The translations under genes were made by a program, and so were the position numbers. A model generated the notes under the pieces. It was not told where the DNA came from, did not search any database, and saw only the letters and a program-made list of their open reading frames with translations. A DNA stretch of 64,000 nt from NCBI RefSeq assembly GCF_000226095.1, contig NC_016472.1:7750001-7814000 (forward strand). The letters run 5' to 3'. Source of the DNA: Thermothelomyces thermophilus ATCC 42464. Taxonomy: Eukaryota; Ascomycota; Sordariomycetes; Sordariales; Chaetomiaceae. Below, one piece after another: positions 1 through 13,596 of this stretch (position 1 is the first letter of the stretch; each line of letters starts with the position of its first letter).

Positions 1-3000
1 CACTTGTCAAAAAGCTTCATCAACCAAGGCGAGCCTCGTCGCCACTCCTGATCAAAGGGACTCGCTGGGCGGCAAGGGCGGTAGCCCTGTTTGCATAGTC
101 GAGATACTGTAGCGAGACAGCGGAGCGAGACAGCGGCAAAACCGGATATCCCTTCTTTGCTTTGCCACCACTGGAGTCAAGAGACTGCAAGTTCTGGCAA
201 GCGGCTCGAATTGCAAACCGTGGGTAAAAAAAAAAAGGGTCTGCTCCGTCCGCTCCGATTGTTTGGTGTTGTACAAAGTCCCGACAGTATGGACTTGGAT
301 GAATGATACTGTACGTATGCTCACACTAACCTTACGCAGCTTTCTGTGCACACCACTGGGGCTTTGTTAAGGTCAAATACGGAGATGGCACGGAGTAACG
401 AAGGAAAGAGCAAATAACTAGTTTAAATGGCCTGCCGGTTTCCACGCGTGCAACCCACCCAGTCCACACCCACAGCAATTTCACGAACCCAACCTCGTTG
501 ACCCCCGCGTTCGGGTCCCGAGAACCGGGCACGAGAAGAGAAGGATGTGGTGGTGTCCGAGAGCTTGGTCCAGTGCTCGTCATGAGTGACGAAAGTGCTG
601 CCAATAACGGCACTCCGTTGTCTCCCCGTGGAGATATAACCTACATAGTACGGAGTACTCCGTACACTTGCGCACGAATCGAAAGCCGTTCCCCGTGTCC
701 CCGGAAGAGTCGGCACCTCCGGAGTAACTGTATGTATGGGCATTTGGCAGGAATCAAAGGAAAAATCCACAGGTTGAGCGAGGAACAAGGCACTGGCTGG
801 TTACCCTCGTCGCCTACCCACCAATCACGGTATGCACAAACACCATTGCGCCTCAACGAGGCATTCCCGACATTTCGTCCCGGCGACAGTCGGAGGTTCG
901 GGTTTTTTATACCATTGGTGTTCAGTGACGTGTGATGTTCGGTCATTCGAACGCCACTTCGCGTGGAGAAAGTTGCAGAAGATGGCGTTGGGAACGCGGA
1001 GAATTAACGCAGTCTGCTGTTTTTGGTTGCAAAACACCCCAGGACTGTATTCCGCGTCGACAGGACTTACCGTATTAAGAGAGAATGAGGCCAAAAGAGG
1101 CCGACGAGAAGAAAAGACGCCGAGTTGCAACCAAGGGTGGTTCCGCTTGGGTGTGCCTTATAACTAAGTACTGACGCAGTACGGAGTAGAGTACAGTACA
1201 TACCTTACATCCGTGGTGGAGCCCGTTTCCGTTGACAGAACAAGCAACTTCGCTTTGCTGCTGCTGGCTGCAAGGTACCGTACCAAGATGCCCACACGCG
1301 GCATACGCCAGCAAGGGACTACAGAGTAGGGAAAGGAGGGAAAAAGATGAATGAAAACCAAACAATACAATACAAAATAAAACAAAACAAGAGTACAAAA
1401 AAACAAGGTATAACGTAAACGAAGTGCTGCATGGCAAGACATGGAACTTCCAACCGAGACTATGACCGCATGTCGCGGCCCCCGGGTTCCTCTCAGCCTC
1501 GTCTGCAAGACATGGGGAAATGAAGTGACAACTAAGGTGAAAGTGTGTGTGTGCGGGGCCCCTGGAAGGAGGTCTGACGTGTTCGAGCCTTCCATTTCCA
1601 TGCCTCGATGGGATGATGGGCGCGCTTGGTGTAGGGTCTGTCTCGGACTATTAGCGTGGCCGGTTCAGCGCTGGCTGCGGTCACCATTGGACTCCACATG
1701 CATGGAATAGGACATTTTGGTCTCGAATATAGGGGGTGAACGGTTAAAAAGTACGGATTAGTAGTAGTCGCTGCCCTGACATGGCACTGACGTATTGCGC
1801 CCGTTTGGATGGAGCTCGCAGAGGTCCCTTGCTTGCGAGAAGGGGCTCGCACTGCACTAGCCGTGTCAAGTATGTAATCCGTACAGAACATTCCGAGGTA
1901 TGTAAGGTACATACGTACCTAGGAGGGTACCGACGACCTTTGTATGGATTTATGCACCACAATATGTACAGACATACTCCGTACCAATGGGCAACATGCG
2001 TGGATGGCTTCCGATGGAAATTCAATAAATTGCTATGAAGCGGCGACTTTGTGGCGGCGCAGAACACACACCGCTCTTTGAGCAGACTCGGCTGGCATCG
2101 GGCAGGTTCTTTCTTTGGGTGGGAAGTGCGGATTGCCTGGGATCCCATGGTTTACATACTGCATACACAGGTACCAACACACTACGCTGCATGTGTAGGT
2201 GAGGCGACTGCGCAGGTCGCCAGTGATGGAACAAGAGCAAGGTGCTCGTGTTGCACAGCGTTGATGAACCCCCCCTTTTCAGCCATGTACATACATGCCG
2301 CAACGTACGCAAGGGGCTGCAGTTGAGTGGTTTTTGGCCGAAGGAATGCTCGCATTGGCTGCCTCGGGCTGAACCTCTGGTAGTGGATATCAGTGAAGGG
2401 AGGGCTTGTTAGGCGGCGAACAAACGAAGATCAAGAAGAGGTTGTGGGGGGGAATGCGGGGGAAAGCAACCTGCACCTCCACTACATACCTTGGGCATGT
2501 GCTCTGAGAGGCGTTTCGCAGGCGCGTTGGCGAGGTTCCTTCCGAATGCACAACCGAGGGCAATCGATCAAGTCGAGGCAGACAAAGCAAGATGCCCAGA
2601 CGGGAGATCGCGATGCCAAGACGGCTCGGAAAGCTTGGGAGCTCTTTTATTCTTTGAGCCTCTTCAAAGACGCGGTTGTTGGCTTCTACACTAGAGGCAC
2701 CGATCCGGCCCTCGGTGGTTGCAATTCATTGTCGTCGCTTGATCCGACTGCCAAGTTGCTTGGCCATCGTATAGCGGCCGTTCATCAGTGCGTTCAGCTG
2801 ACGCTTGCCAGATAGTAAGCGTGTCGATGGAGCATGATTGATCGTGCCCTCAGGGCACGGGTAAGGGGTTTGTGGTATGTTGCGGACTGGGTTTCCTCTC
2901 GCTAAACTGCACAATTGCTTCGTCCGGGTACCGAGGTAACGTTAGATGTACGGATTACATACATACATATACACTAGTACATAAAATACACTTAGCGTAT

Positions 3001-6000
3001 CTCATGGATGCATCCCCTGACCGGGTTCAGGTGCGTGATGGCGCACGCAGGCTGACAGAAACCCTGGACGACTGGGGCAGGCTAGGGTTTGAATGGAGAT
3101 TGGACGTGGGGGCGCCATTTTCGCTCATGTGCCTGCCTCCTATCCCAGCCGGCCACGAACTTCGTGATCAACCCTCCCCCCCCCACAGGCATGCCGGTCA
3201 CGGAGGGCCGGTGCCGACACTCGAGGCGCACGGGACCTGTCTTATGAGTGTGTCAAATCTACCCGGACCGGCACCGGATCCGGAGCAATTGTGCGAGGGC
3301 AAACGCACAGCTTGTCCGTCCCGGTGACGAAGGCCGAGAGCTTGGCAACGGCTCCCTGCCCAGCCCCTGACATACCAAGAAACGCCATCTTCCGATCGCC
3401 GTCCAGGGTTTGCTGGCTGGCTTGTTAACGTAGCACAGTACACATGTTTGGTTTTCGAGCACGTGCCCATCGCAATGCAGTGCAGCGCAGTGAAATATAG
3501 TGTACATAGTAGTGTAGTGTAGTGTACGAATTAGCGTTAGGCCAGTGTAATGTATGTACTGTAGTGTAGGTATCGGGTAGCCCTGGTGCGGGATGCATCC
3601 ACGCGGATGTGGTGTGGTTCATCGTGTCTTGCTGCCGTATAAAGAGTTGCCATTAGCTACCTGCATTGCCGGACCGATGGCTGCAACTTTAGAACCGATG
3701 AGAGTCGAACAAGTACATACGGATGGAGTGTGGTACAGAACGGATCCTGCGCACAGAGTATCTCGCGAGCGCAGTAAGCCTCGCCGTAATTGGTGGCAGA
3801 CTCTGGGTCGCCGGAGGCTGAGATCAGCAAACGCCCGCTGATAGCCTGTGGACCCGCTTGGCTTAGCAATCGTAATGACAACATTTCGGCCGGTTGGATA
3901 ACATGGCCACTTTCACCTCCAGGACATTCTTTCAATTTCGTGAACAATGGATAACGAGGAGGTGATCTGTGGATGGTGATATTTAGTAACGCCCCAGCGA
4001 AACGCTGTGGCGTCAGTAGCTCAGGGCATGTTGGGAGCGTGCTGAAGCTGGACGAAACGGAGCAGATGAGTGAGTGATGGAGGGATCTGGAGAAGCACCC
4101 CACGCTCGCGATGACGCAGTGGAGCCCCATGGGGCTAAATGCTACAAATGATGAACATCCAAGTGTACGGGACAGTTCCGTACCCCGTTACGGTGCTCCC
4201 CGCTACCCATAGATGGGATGTCAAACCAAGAGATCGAGATAACTAGGGATGACTGCACGACTGCACGGACACACAAACATAAGTTGACTCCAACGCGGTT
4301 CGTCCTCGAACAACTTCTTTTGTGAAGAGAGCTTTCACGCGACCCTACCCGGCAGGATTCGATGACGTAGCATTGAGAAGATGTAACACGTGCTGGTTCG
4401 ACCGCTGTTGCCCTCTTTGGTTCACTAAAATCGGCATCGGCATCTTTATCCCGTGCTTACAGTTACAACCTGGAGACACGCAAGGAAATTCGACAAAGGA
4501 TGAACTGCGCGTGGCAGACTCGCCGCGGGAGATTAATTGAGCTTTTCCTCGATGAGCTGTCAGCCTGCGGGTGCGCCGCTTTCCTTGCGATCATCAGGAG
4601 CCGGCTTGGCCTGGATATTGCAGCATATTTGGTCAATCCTTAGGCGCCTTGGCGACAAGACGCACTCGAGCTTGAGCCGGGAGAGGGGTCTTGGTGGTCA
4701 GTTGCTCAGGTCCGTGGGAAAGTTAAGCCCCGTACTCGCGTAGTCGAAACTACCGGAATACCGGCCAACGATGCGCGGAATCTCTACACTACTGCGCATC
4801 AGGCATTCATTGCATCAAAACCGTGTCTGCCAGATATCTTCCGTATATATATAACTTAGGTCGAAATCGGATTCAGCCCACATGAATCTGGGACTTTCCA
4901 TGTTCGAACCGCTTGTTCGAACCGCGCCTTGCCCAAAAATGCCTAGCCACCAATGGTAGTGACCAATCAGGCGCAGTTGCGACCAACTGCGCCAATCGCT
5001 CTCTCGGCCTTGTCGGCGCTGAGGTGGTAGTGGGGTCGTCCCAACAGTGATGCACTGTAACCAGGACGGTCACAGTTGGTTTGCCATACAAGTACGGATT
5101 ATTCCGTACTCCGTACCAGTACCTTGGTTCCTTCCGCGGATTTGTGCACACACCCTCAACAAGCCGCAGACGTGCTCTTGCTGGTACAGGTTCGAGCTGA
5201 TGCTGATTTTGAAACACTCCAGAGAACGACAGAGAAAGTTCCGTCGGAGGGCTAGACAGATTTGATGCAAGCAAAACTTGTCTCGCCATCCACATCCCAG
5301 GTCTCGCAAGGCACCCGCTGCTTCTTGGCTCCGGCAGATTCATTGGGCTTTCTATTTCATCCTCGGAACCGAAACCTGGATAATCTTGTAGGCGCATCGG
5401 TACGATGCAAGGTGCGCGCCTATGTATGTACCTGATGTACTGTACGTATTGTACATACTTTCATACTCCATACGCAGTCTATTGTATTCATTAATTACTA
5501 AGTACCCGAAGTTGGGGGGATGCCTGTCCTGGGCCCTCGGCCTTTGGTCGGCGGTCAACCGCGAGTTTGGCGGGCCCTTGGCGTCCCCGCGATCTCCATT
5601 ATCTCAAAGGCAAGCTCCTCGCTCCCTTGCCGGCTTAGCTCGAAGGGGCAAGTCGTGCTGCATCGCGGAGTTGTTGCGCAGCGGATTGGCCGAATATCCT
5701 CCCTAATTACTCTGCGAATTACCCACGGGTGCCCCGCATTTGACAGTTACAGTTACCGAGCGAGGCTGGGCGCTGCGCACACTGCATTGAGACTTCCAAG
5801 ATCAAGGCGGATGGGCAACTGACGCCCCTAACACGGGGGGAAGGGGGCGCTCAACCACCCCACCACCCCAATTCGCTCACCTCCCTCCCCCCCAAAAATA
5901 CCCACGCAGACCCTCGCAGCGACCCTCCGATTTCCCTCTCGCAGGAGGCGAAAATCAGTGCGTCCACCCTCCCCCACAGATTCCCACCGTCTCGGTTTTC

Positions 6001-6852
6001 GCAATGCTGCTATAACTAAACACTTCCCATGGGGGCGCATACCTATTCTAATTGCTTCCCTTTCCCTCCCCTTCTGGATTCTTGACTTTTCTCCCACATT
6101 TCCACCGCCAAGAACCTGGAATCTTCCGAGTAGATCTCGGCCTCCTTCCGTCCCCCCTCGTGCCCTCGCCGATACGCCACACGTTTCCTGTTGAGGCTAC
6201 TCAAATCTCGCTCTGAACGGAAGGCCAGCCTTGGCACCAAGAGATTGTCGTTACCAAGAACGGCGTCCTAGAGTTCGACCGCGGTGACACAGCGACCAGT
6301 CCCCGACGAAACCGCTTGCGTGGCTTTACCCATAAATAAGACACGCAAACTGCCCTCATTTTTTTTTTTTGAGAGGACCCGTGTTTTGCGTGGTTCGGTG
6401 GACAGCCCAAGATTCCCGTCTTCAGTGGCCATTCCCTTTCTCGGTTGCGGTTTCGGGATCTCAAATTGGTCGCTCCGTGCCCCGACTTGTTCGACATCGG
6501 AACGGCACTCGAAGGAACCAGAAAAGGTGGTGTGTGCCTTGCAGTAGGAGGCCGAGGCGGGCGTGCGACAAAGCAGCATTCAGTTCCTCTTTGGAGGGGC
6601 GCCAGAGCCATTTCTTTCTTTCTTTTTTTTTTTTCCCCAGGGCGCTTGCAAGGTTTGGTTACGCCGAGCGGTCGCCCCGGAAAGCCCGTTTCGGCAGGCC
6701 TTTGGAGAGCCGCCACCCGCCCTCAGTGGCTGCCATTGCCCAAAGGGACGGACGGGGTTGCCGCTCTCTCTCTGGCACAGCATCCCTTCCTACGCTCGGC
6801 AAACACCCCTGGACACTGCCGTCTGACGGCGTGCCCACAATAAAATAAAGCA
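1..6852. other. gene-poor left flank
   Basis: No convincing gene was found in this 6.8-kb stretch. Open frames are short (up to about 170 aa), lack recognisable motifs and overlap each other on both strands. The region holds TACGGAGTA/TACTCCGTA motifs (648, 1180, 1975, 5107), GTAC/CATA-rich microsatellites (about 2956-2985, 3490-3570, 5420-5470), and from about 5830 pyrimidine-rich DNA that probably belongs to the promoter or 5' leader of the kinase gene starting at 6853. Confidence 0.6.
648..665. repeat. perfect 18-bp palindrome with the TACGGAGTA motif
   Basis: GTACGGAGTACTCCGTAC is its own reverse complement. The half-site TACGGAGTA or its complement recurs in intergenic DNA at about 1180, 1975, 5107, 10994, 12372, 18919 and 58822. 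It is absent from the coding exons I read. Function unknown. Confidence 0.85.
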
Positions 6853-9182
6853 ATGGCGGTCTCATTGCTTGCGCCTCGCACGGCGCAGGCGTCTTCCTTA
6901 GGTATTTGCTTTCCCGCCCTTTTCGTTCGAGCCATGAGCGGTTCCTCCTCTCCTTCTTCAACCCACATTTCCCCCTCTGCCGCTGTCGCTGGCGCACCAA
7001 GAAGCCGACTAAACACTTTTGGACGACTCCAGATACGTCGTACAACCCCAGCTCCAATAAGTCGAGCCTGCAGTCGTCACCTCGGCAATACCCTACCGAG
7101 TTGACACATCCCATCGTGGAGGAGGGCGATGAGACAGACAGCGAAGCCGTAATCGAGCCTGTCACCCCCGTCAGCGGCCGTCAGTCGCAGGATTTCCACG
7201 CCCTCGCGAGCCCGGACGGCCACCTGGACGTGGCCCATGAGCACTTCGCCTCTGATCAGAGCGCAGCTGCCGCCTTCCCGCCCGTCCAGCAGGGCGCTGC
7301 ACCCGGCGCCAAGCCGCCTCTTGTCGTCGCCGCCTCGGCTTCACCTCCGTCAAAACCGCCGAGAAGCCCTGACCACGGTCCCAGGGGCCCCCCTCCCTCG
7401 ACACCCACACCGTCGACTTTCTCGGTCAGCGACGACGCTACCGGTCCCCCCCCAACCAGGCGCTCTACCTTTGGTTCGGCGTCGAACTTCAGGCGTACCA
7501 TGTCCAGCTTCCTGAGACGTGTCGGCTCCCAGACAGACAAGGCAGCGTCGTTCGGCGTTGTCGACGGCGCTTCCGCGTCCACTTTCAACCTGCTCGAGGC
7601 CGCTCAGCGCAAGGTGCCGAGCCGCAGGTGGTCAATGCACAGGAGCTCGGCGACCACCCGCTCCAACACGCCGCCATCGCCCGGCTCGCCCGTCGAGATG
7701 GCCGTCAAGTCCAAGGAGGATGCGTCGCAGCCGACAATACCGTGCTCCGACGCATTCTTCAACAACAAGAAGAAGTCGGGTGCATCGACTGGCTTCTCCT
7801 TGCGTTCTCGCGCTGCTGCCGCGAAGGAGGAGCCTTCGAGACACGAGCTGCGGCTGAGACGGCGTGCCAGCAGTCTCGATTATTCGAAACAGGAGCGGCC
7901 CGTGCAGAGGGAGGCCGACAAGGCCATTCCCATGGAGCGGTCGCTCTGGGGGCTCCCGGCCGAGACGGGCACCGGCGTGAAGGCGCGCCGCATGAGCTTG
8001 AGCTTGCCCGACGATTTCACCGTGGACGTGATCGAGCTCGCATCCGAGTTCGAGTACCAGCACAAGCTGTTCGGCCGGCACGGCAAGCACCTGGGCAAGG
8101 GCGCCACCTCCAAGGTCACATTGATGGTGGCCAAGAACGGCGGCGAGCTGTACGCCGTCAAGGAGTTCCGGGGAAAGTCGTCGAGCGAGACGCGCGAGGA
8201 GTACGAGAAGAAGATCAAGTCCGAATACACGTTGGCCAAGAGCCTGCATCACCCCAACATCGTCGAGACAATACGACTGTGCATCGACCGCGGCCGCTGG
8301 AACCACGTTATGGAGTACTGTGAGGACGGCGACCTCTATACCCTGGTCAACAAGAAGTACCTCAAGGCCGAGGACAGGGAAAAGGACCGGCTGTGTCTCT
8401 TCAAGCAGTTGGTGACGGGCATCCACTACCTCCACTCGAACGGCATCGCGCACCGCGACATCAAGCTCGAGAACCTCCTCATCACCAAGGAGTCGCGGCT
8501 CAAGATCACCGACTTTGGCGTCTCGGAGGTCTTCTCGGGCATCCACCCGGGACTCCGGGAAGCTGGCGGCCAGTGTGGCAAGAACATGGGCGAGATAAGG
8601 CTCTGCGCGCCCGGTATCTGTGGCAGCCTGCCCTACATCTCGCCAGAGGTCCTCGAGAAGAAGGGCGAGTACGACCCGCGCGGCTTGGATGTCTGGAGTG
8701 CGGCCATCGTCATGGTCAACCTGATCTTCGGCGGGCCCCTGTGGCACAGGGCCGAAGTGCCCCCGAACGCCCCACCGCAGGATACCTACGCCAGCCTGGT
8801 CCGCGGTTGGGAGAAGTGGACGCAGAAACACGCCGATGCTACCGAGCCGGTTATCAGCGACATGGACTATCCGCACGTGTTCGTCTTTGACAACTTCGTG
8901 AAGCCTCCGGCTCTGCGGCGCGTCCTCCTCCAGATGCTCAACCCCGACCCGCAGAAGCGAATCTCGATCGCCAACGTGGTCAACAACCGATGGGTCAAGA
9001 ACATTGAGTGCTGCCAGCCGGACAGTTATGACGAGCCCAATGCGGCCAACATGATCGACGCCTCCAAGAAGCCGGGCCAGAATCGCGTGAGTGGCAAGAA
9101 GATCTACTGCCACAATCACCTCCCACCCCCGGCTCATAACTCGCATTCGCTGGGTAAGATGCCCGGCAGCGCTGGCTACTGA
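6853..9182 (+). CDS. Ser/Thr protein kinase, HAL4/SAT4 family
   Basis: The predicted product is a 732-aa kinase of the fungal Hal4/Sat4-Npr1 group, which in yeast controls plasma-membrane transporters such as Trk1/Trk2 potassium uptake. Two exons fit: 6853-6901 and 7033-9182. The intron 6902-7032 has donor GTATTTG, branch-like GACTAAAC and acceptor CCAG, and restores frame exactly from the ATG at 6853; the large exon has no ATG in frame near its start. Residues 17 to about 360 are low-complexity S/P/T-rich, as usual for this group. The kinase domain follows: glycine loop GKGATSKV (about 371), VAIK-type lysine in AVKEF (about 393), catalytic loop HRDIKLENLL (about 490, Asp 492), DFG (about 510) and an SPE variant of the APE motif. 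All catalytic residues are present. The exact substrate cannot be told. An antisense open frame across this gene is a composition shadow. Confidence 0.93.
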
Positions 9183-10078
9183 AATCAAGAAGTCACCCAT
9201 CCCTCGCATGAACAACCGCCTCTTCGAAAGCCAACCTTGATTGTCTTGGCTTTATTTTTGCACCAACAACACTTTTTAATTGCACACGACTACTTTTTCT
9301 TCTCTTTCTTTTTTCCCGTTAGGGGAATATGGGAGAGCCCTTTCAAAAAGAAAAAAAAAAAACATCAAACGGCGTTACGAGGGATCAAGGTGCATTGGGA
9401 AAGTATAGCCAATCATCGCGCGGTTTCCTACAGTTTCTGGGGTTTCATGGCCATATAGATCTGTGTTCTTGACGGCGGACTATTGTTAACCCTTTTGTTA
9501 TTTTTTTTCGTTGGTTTTACGAGCATTTTTTTTCTCTTCCTTCTATCCTCACGCCGATACATCCTTGGCCAAGATGTAGCGGCCTAGCCCCTGTGGCTAG
9601 ATTCTCTTAATGCTATGAAGAGGAGGATTGATGGATCAGCTGGCAAAGTAGCCGCTGGGTACACAGAACTGAAGTGGTTGTGCTACATAAAGGGGCGCGA
9701 ATTGCGTTCTACGTCATGTACAGAGAGCTTTGGTTATAGGGGGGCCAAGAGGCAGAGAGCGGGGGAAGAGTGTGGTGAGGTGAGGTGATTTAGCATCTCT
9801 CGCCCATCTGTTCTCTCCTTCGCCCTCTTCCTGTTGATGCCGCGTATCAGGCAAGCCTCTCTCCCAGAGACGAAAATATGACGAGTAGTCAACCCCGTCC
9901 TCATCACCGCTCTGGGATAGTCCAAACAGTGTGAACCTGTCGTCGGATTATTAGGAAAGGATGAGGTGGGATTGGCGAAAGACTGGATTCGAGCAGTGGG
10001 CCCAGCCAAGCAAAGCTCGAGGAGGTAACGACTTGTATGGAGGTCGTCTGAGCGATTGGCCCGCCCAAATAAAAGGCG

Positions 10079-10097
10079 CCCCCCCCCCCCCCCCCCC
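10079..10097. repeat. C19 homopolymer tract
   Basis: A run of 19 C on the + strand, so a G tract on the other strand, directly after AAAAGGCG. Its length is probably variable and prone to sequencing error. Confidence 0.9.
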
Positions 10098-11750
10098 TCC
10101 CCGCCTTCGTCGGTGAAGTGAAACCGAACCGAAGGGATCCCAGCTCGACTCACCGTCAATTTATGCAAGCAACAAGAACAGGGTTTGACCAGGGACATCC
10201 CGAGTTTCAAGTGCTGGCGGTCAGCACCTCACCAGCCAAGCATTATAAGGTAACCAAATTTTTTTCTGGATCCGCCTAAATGCGCCGTTGTTTACCTTGG
10301 GCCGTCGCGAAGCTGCTGGTCAGGACGAAGGCGGCGTCATCTGACGGAATCCTTGATGGGCGGATGGCGGCATGCAGTCCGATCGCCGACGGGCAAGGAG
10401 CCAATGCCCAGCGGTTGATTGGCTTTAAGCGTCTCGCCGCAAACGGAGAAGCAAAAGAAAACGGGGTTCTCTTTCTTCCTCGCGTCCCAGTGCTAGTACT
10501 AGTACAGAGAGGCATCTCCGCGGCAGAGTCGGGATGGAGGGTTCCGGTTCGGCCAACCGCCCTCCCTCCATACCTACATCTACTGTATATCTATATGTAT
10601 ATGTATGGATATACATGGCGAAGTACTAGTACGGTCGTACTTCCTTCAGAGCGTCCGGCCAACGCTTTTCGAGCTGACCGTCGCCTTGGCCTCTTGGGAC
10701 TCGCTCTCACTTTGTTGCCAAGCTGACTGTCCTGCTTTTTCCCATATCCTTTTGTACGGTGTTATTGGCGTTTGTATACAGTGCGAGTATGTGTTCAGGA
10801 TTGTATTGTGTAGTTGATGTGCGGGAGAGGATAAAAGAAGGGGAAAAATTGGAAGAGAACGAGAAAGAAAAACCCAAGGGCAATGGACAGCTAAGATCCG
10901 GATACGCGCCTCGTCAGTCAAGTTTCACGAGGATGGATCGATCGGGTGGGATCGGCAATGGTAAGTTTTATCGAGACAGTTGTTCCGCTCTCTTACGGAG
11001 TACCCTCCCCTCCTCCCTCCACTCCCATCATGCCGCTTCTTCCCACTGTGTCAGAAGCCATCGATCGCGGGGTGTAAGCCAAGATGCCAACACCTCTCTC
11101 TCTCTTTCTCTTAACCTCTCCCATCACCGCTCGATGTGCTCTCCCAGAGAAACAAAAAAAAAAGTTTGTCCCCCGCGTCGCAAAGCAACGCTCTCTCGTC
11201 TGCCGTTAGCCTTCCCGGCAACCCGGTCCCAGAAGACCCAACCAGGCGGATACTTCACCGTTCGGGGGGGTTACCCAATCTCTCTCCCTTTCTCTCTTCT
11301 CTCCATCTTTCTCTTTCGCCCCTTCCCACGAGCCCACGCCACCTCGTCCGGACCACAACGCTCAAAGGCTGACAGCACATGTTGCATGCGTCGTATGTAC
11401 CTCTCTGTATGTATGTATGTACCTTAGGTGCTCTGTATAGTAGGGTGCATGTCCACGTCTCACCTCGCTGCACTGCTGCCGAGCTCTCGTTCCTTCCATC
11501 TGCTTCCCCCCGCCCTCTCCCCCGCTTGAGGGGGCGTTGCTACCCGGCTAAAAGATCCTCGCGCGGGCGCATGCACCTGGCATTGGCCACGGCAGCTGCA
11601 GGACGGAGGCCGTGGGTGGAAACGCTCGTCTGATGATGCATACGCGTGTATGAATGAAGGTGTCTATGTCTGTATGGTAAGTATGTGTGTACGCACACTT
11701 GGGTGTGTACAGTACAATTCAAGCAAGAAACAAGTTTTATGTTGGCTATG

Positions 11751-11978
11751 TATGTACGGATGTCGCTACCAAAAGAACTGGCTCACCGCCAAATTTGACC
11801 GGCAGAATGAATCCGCTAAAAGCAATATAAAGTACAGTGGGGCAAAGCACTATAGCCACTAAAGTCTAGGCAATGTGGCCGATTGTTAGTGAAGTTACCT
11901 TCTAAAACTTTAGCGACCTTGCATGGTCCGTGCACAAAGGCGGTGAGCCACTTCTTTTGGTAGCGACATCCGTACATA
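11751..11978. mobile_element. MITE-like inverted-repeat element, about 228 bp
   Basis: The left arm 11751-11790 (TATGTACGGATGTCGCTACC... to ...GGCTCACCGCC) and the right arm 11939-11978 are reverse complements over 40 bp with one mismatch. They enclose about 148 bp of non-coding DNA. Both ends are TA followed by or preceded by TGTACGG/CCGTACA, so a TA target duplication as made by Tc1/mariner elements is possible. No transposase frame is inside. The structure shows a short non-autonomous element or fold-back repeat; the superfamily is inferred. No second copy was seen in this window. Confidence 0.72.
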
Positions 11979-13596
11979 CAGTACATACTCCTACTAAGGC
12001 GTGGGGGTGTCTTCAAACGTACCTCTGTTTTTACGCCCTTGTTTTCCTTCTTTCGACCTTTTTTTTTTTTTTTCATATACACAACGTTGGAGCATCTTCG
12101 AGGTGCCAGGATGACCATGCTTCATGATTCCTTGGTATTACGGGGCAGACCGGCGCTGGGATCTCATCTGCGTCTTGTCGGCAATCGAAAGGGGAGCGGT
12201 TGATTCTCGCCCGCTTACACTAGAAAGGAGGGGGCCACCTTCGAGTCGCCGCTACTAAGTACACTTAATTAGCTGTTGTCCCTCGGTTTCGGGAGAGGGA
12301 ACTGCTTTGGCTGGCTGGGCTCATCTTCTCCCTCCCTCTAGCAGAACAAGCCCCACGGGTTCGGTTATTTTTACGGAGTACCTCCCCTACCATCCACCCA
12401 TCGTGATCATCCCGCCACCTTTCTTTGGCCGAGAGCACCACAGGTCGCCGGCTGGTCTACGCAAATTGTATGTACATCATACATACACATACAAGTTCTC
12501 CCGGGAGCGCGCTTGGCTTCTCGAAACTGCCTGTTCCCCCGTGTCGAATCCGTGCGAGAGGCTATGAGAGAGACAACAACACGTCAAGTTTCATATCCTG
12601 CCATGCTCATTGCTTTGTTTTCTCTGCCTCGCCTTGTTTGCGCAGTTCGCCAAGCACTTGGCCATGCACTTCGACCTGACCTGCGCCGCTTCCGCCCTTG
12701 AGACATCGGGTCTTCAGATCGAAGGACTGGCTGTGCTGAGCCTCATCGGCGAGCTTTTCTTTTTCTTATTTTTTATTGCAATCAATCTTCTTTTGTATTC
12801 CGAGACACAACAGCGTGGCGCGTGTCGGGGTATTCTTCCCGCCCGTTGGTCTCAGACTCACTTAGACGGACCTGTTGCACGTTCTCCGTCTCAAATTAAC
12901 CACCCCCCCTCTCCCACCCCCAACCCAATACTTCCAATAGAGAGGCAAGTCAGAGCAGGACACCTTTGGCTTCATCGCACTATTTGAGAGGCGAATGTTT
13001 ATGGTTTGCAGCACGTTTCTTCTTCTCTTCGTGTCTTGTGTGTTGTGTGCGTTTGCGCCCAAATTCGGCGCTGGTCATCGGTCATCATCGCTCTTCTGCT
13101 CCCGACAAAATAACAAAAATCTTCACGAATCTACCGACCGAGGGGGAATAGGGTAAGTGACCAGATACCACGGGGGAAAAGCGAAACAAAGCAGAAACAT
13201 ATCAGACACCCCGTCCGGAGCCCCATGATAAAAAAAAAAAAACACTACAGCCCCCAATTGCATCGGAGGCATATCCCAATTGGAACAGCCTCGTTCCCAG
13301 ATAAAGGGGCATGCGCCAACTATCCTCTGGGCCCCCTCTGGCACCTGAGCCCCGCCAGATATCTTCCCCGTTGCCCCGAAGCAGGTGTTGGGACTTTTCA
13401 GATCCCTTTATCCCTCGCTGGAACGCAGCTTGCCGAGGCAAGAGCGTCATGGTCAAGCTCGCCCAGTCATGTCCCAGAAGAGTTAACGGTGACGATGGCT
13501 GGACCGTAGAAGTGTTGATGAATTGGGTGTGAGTTCACCCTGCCCGTCTCCGTGAGTACCATGATAGGTTCGACGCTACAATGGCAGCACGCGCAT

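Larger units (their letters stand above)
9183..13596. other. intergenic region without recognisable gene
   Basis: A 4.4-kb gap between the kinase and the importin gene, which converge on it. It contains homopolymers (a C19 run at 10079-10097, poly-T near 12059-12073), CT-rich tracts (about 11090-11320), TACGGAGTA motifs (10994, 12372) and one inverted-repeat element (11751-11978). Open frames of up to 222 aa are low-complexity and contain no domain I recognise. Confidence 0.6.

Noticed and set aside
2393-2815. 140-aa plus-strand frame
   Set aside because: No recognisable motif or splice signals; considered chance in the gene-poor flank.
4911-4935. Repeated GTTCGAACC as tRNA or attachment-site hint
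   Set aside because: Just a doubled short palindrome; no tRNA fold around it.
7632-9215. 527-aa open frame on the minus strand
   Set aside because: It lies antisense to the kinase gene and reflects its GC-rich third codon positions; the plus-strand kinase motifs are unambiguous.
10759-11427. 222-aa plus-strand frame
   Set aside because: Composed of CT-rich low-complexity DNA, with no domain and no convincing splice partners.
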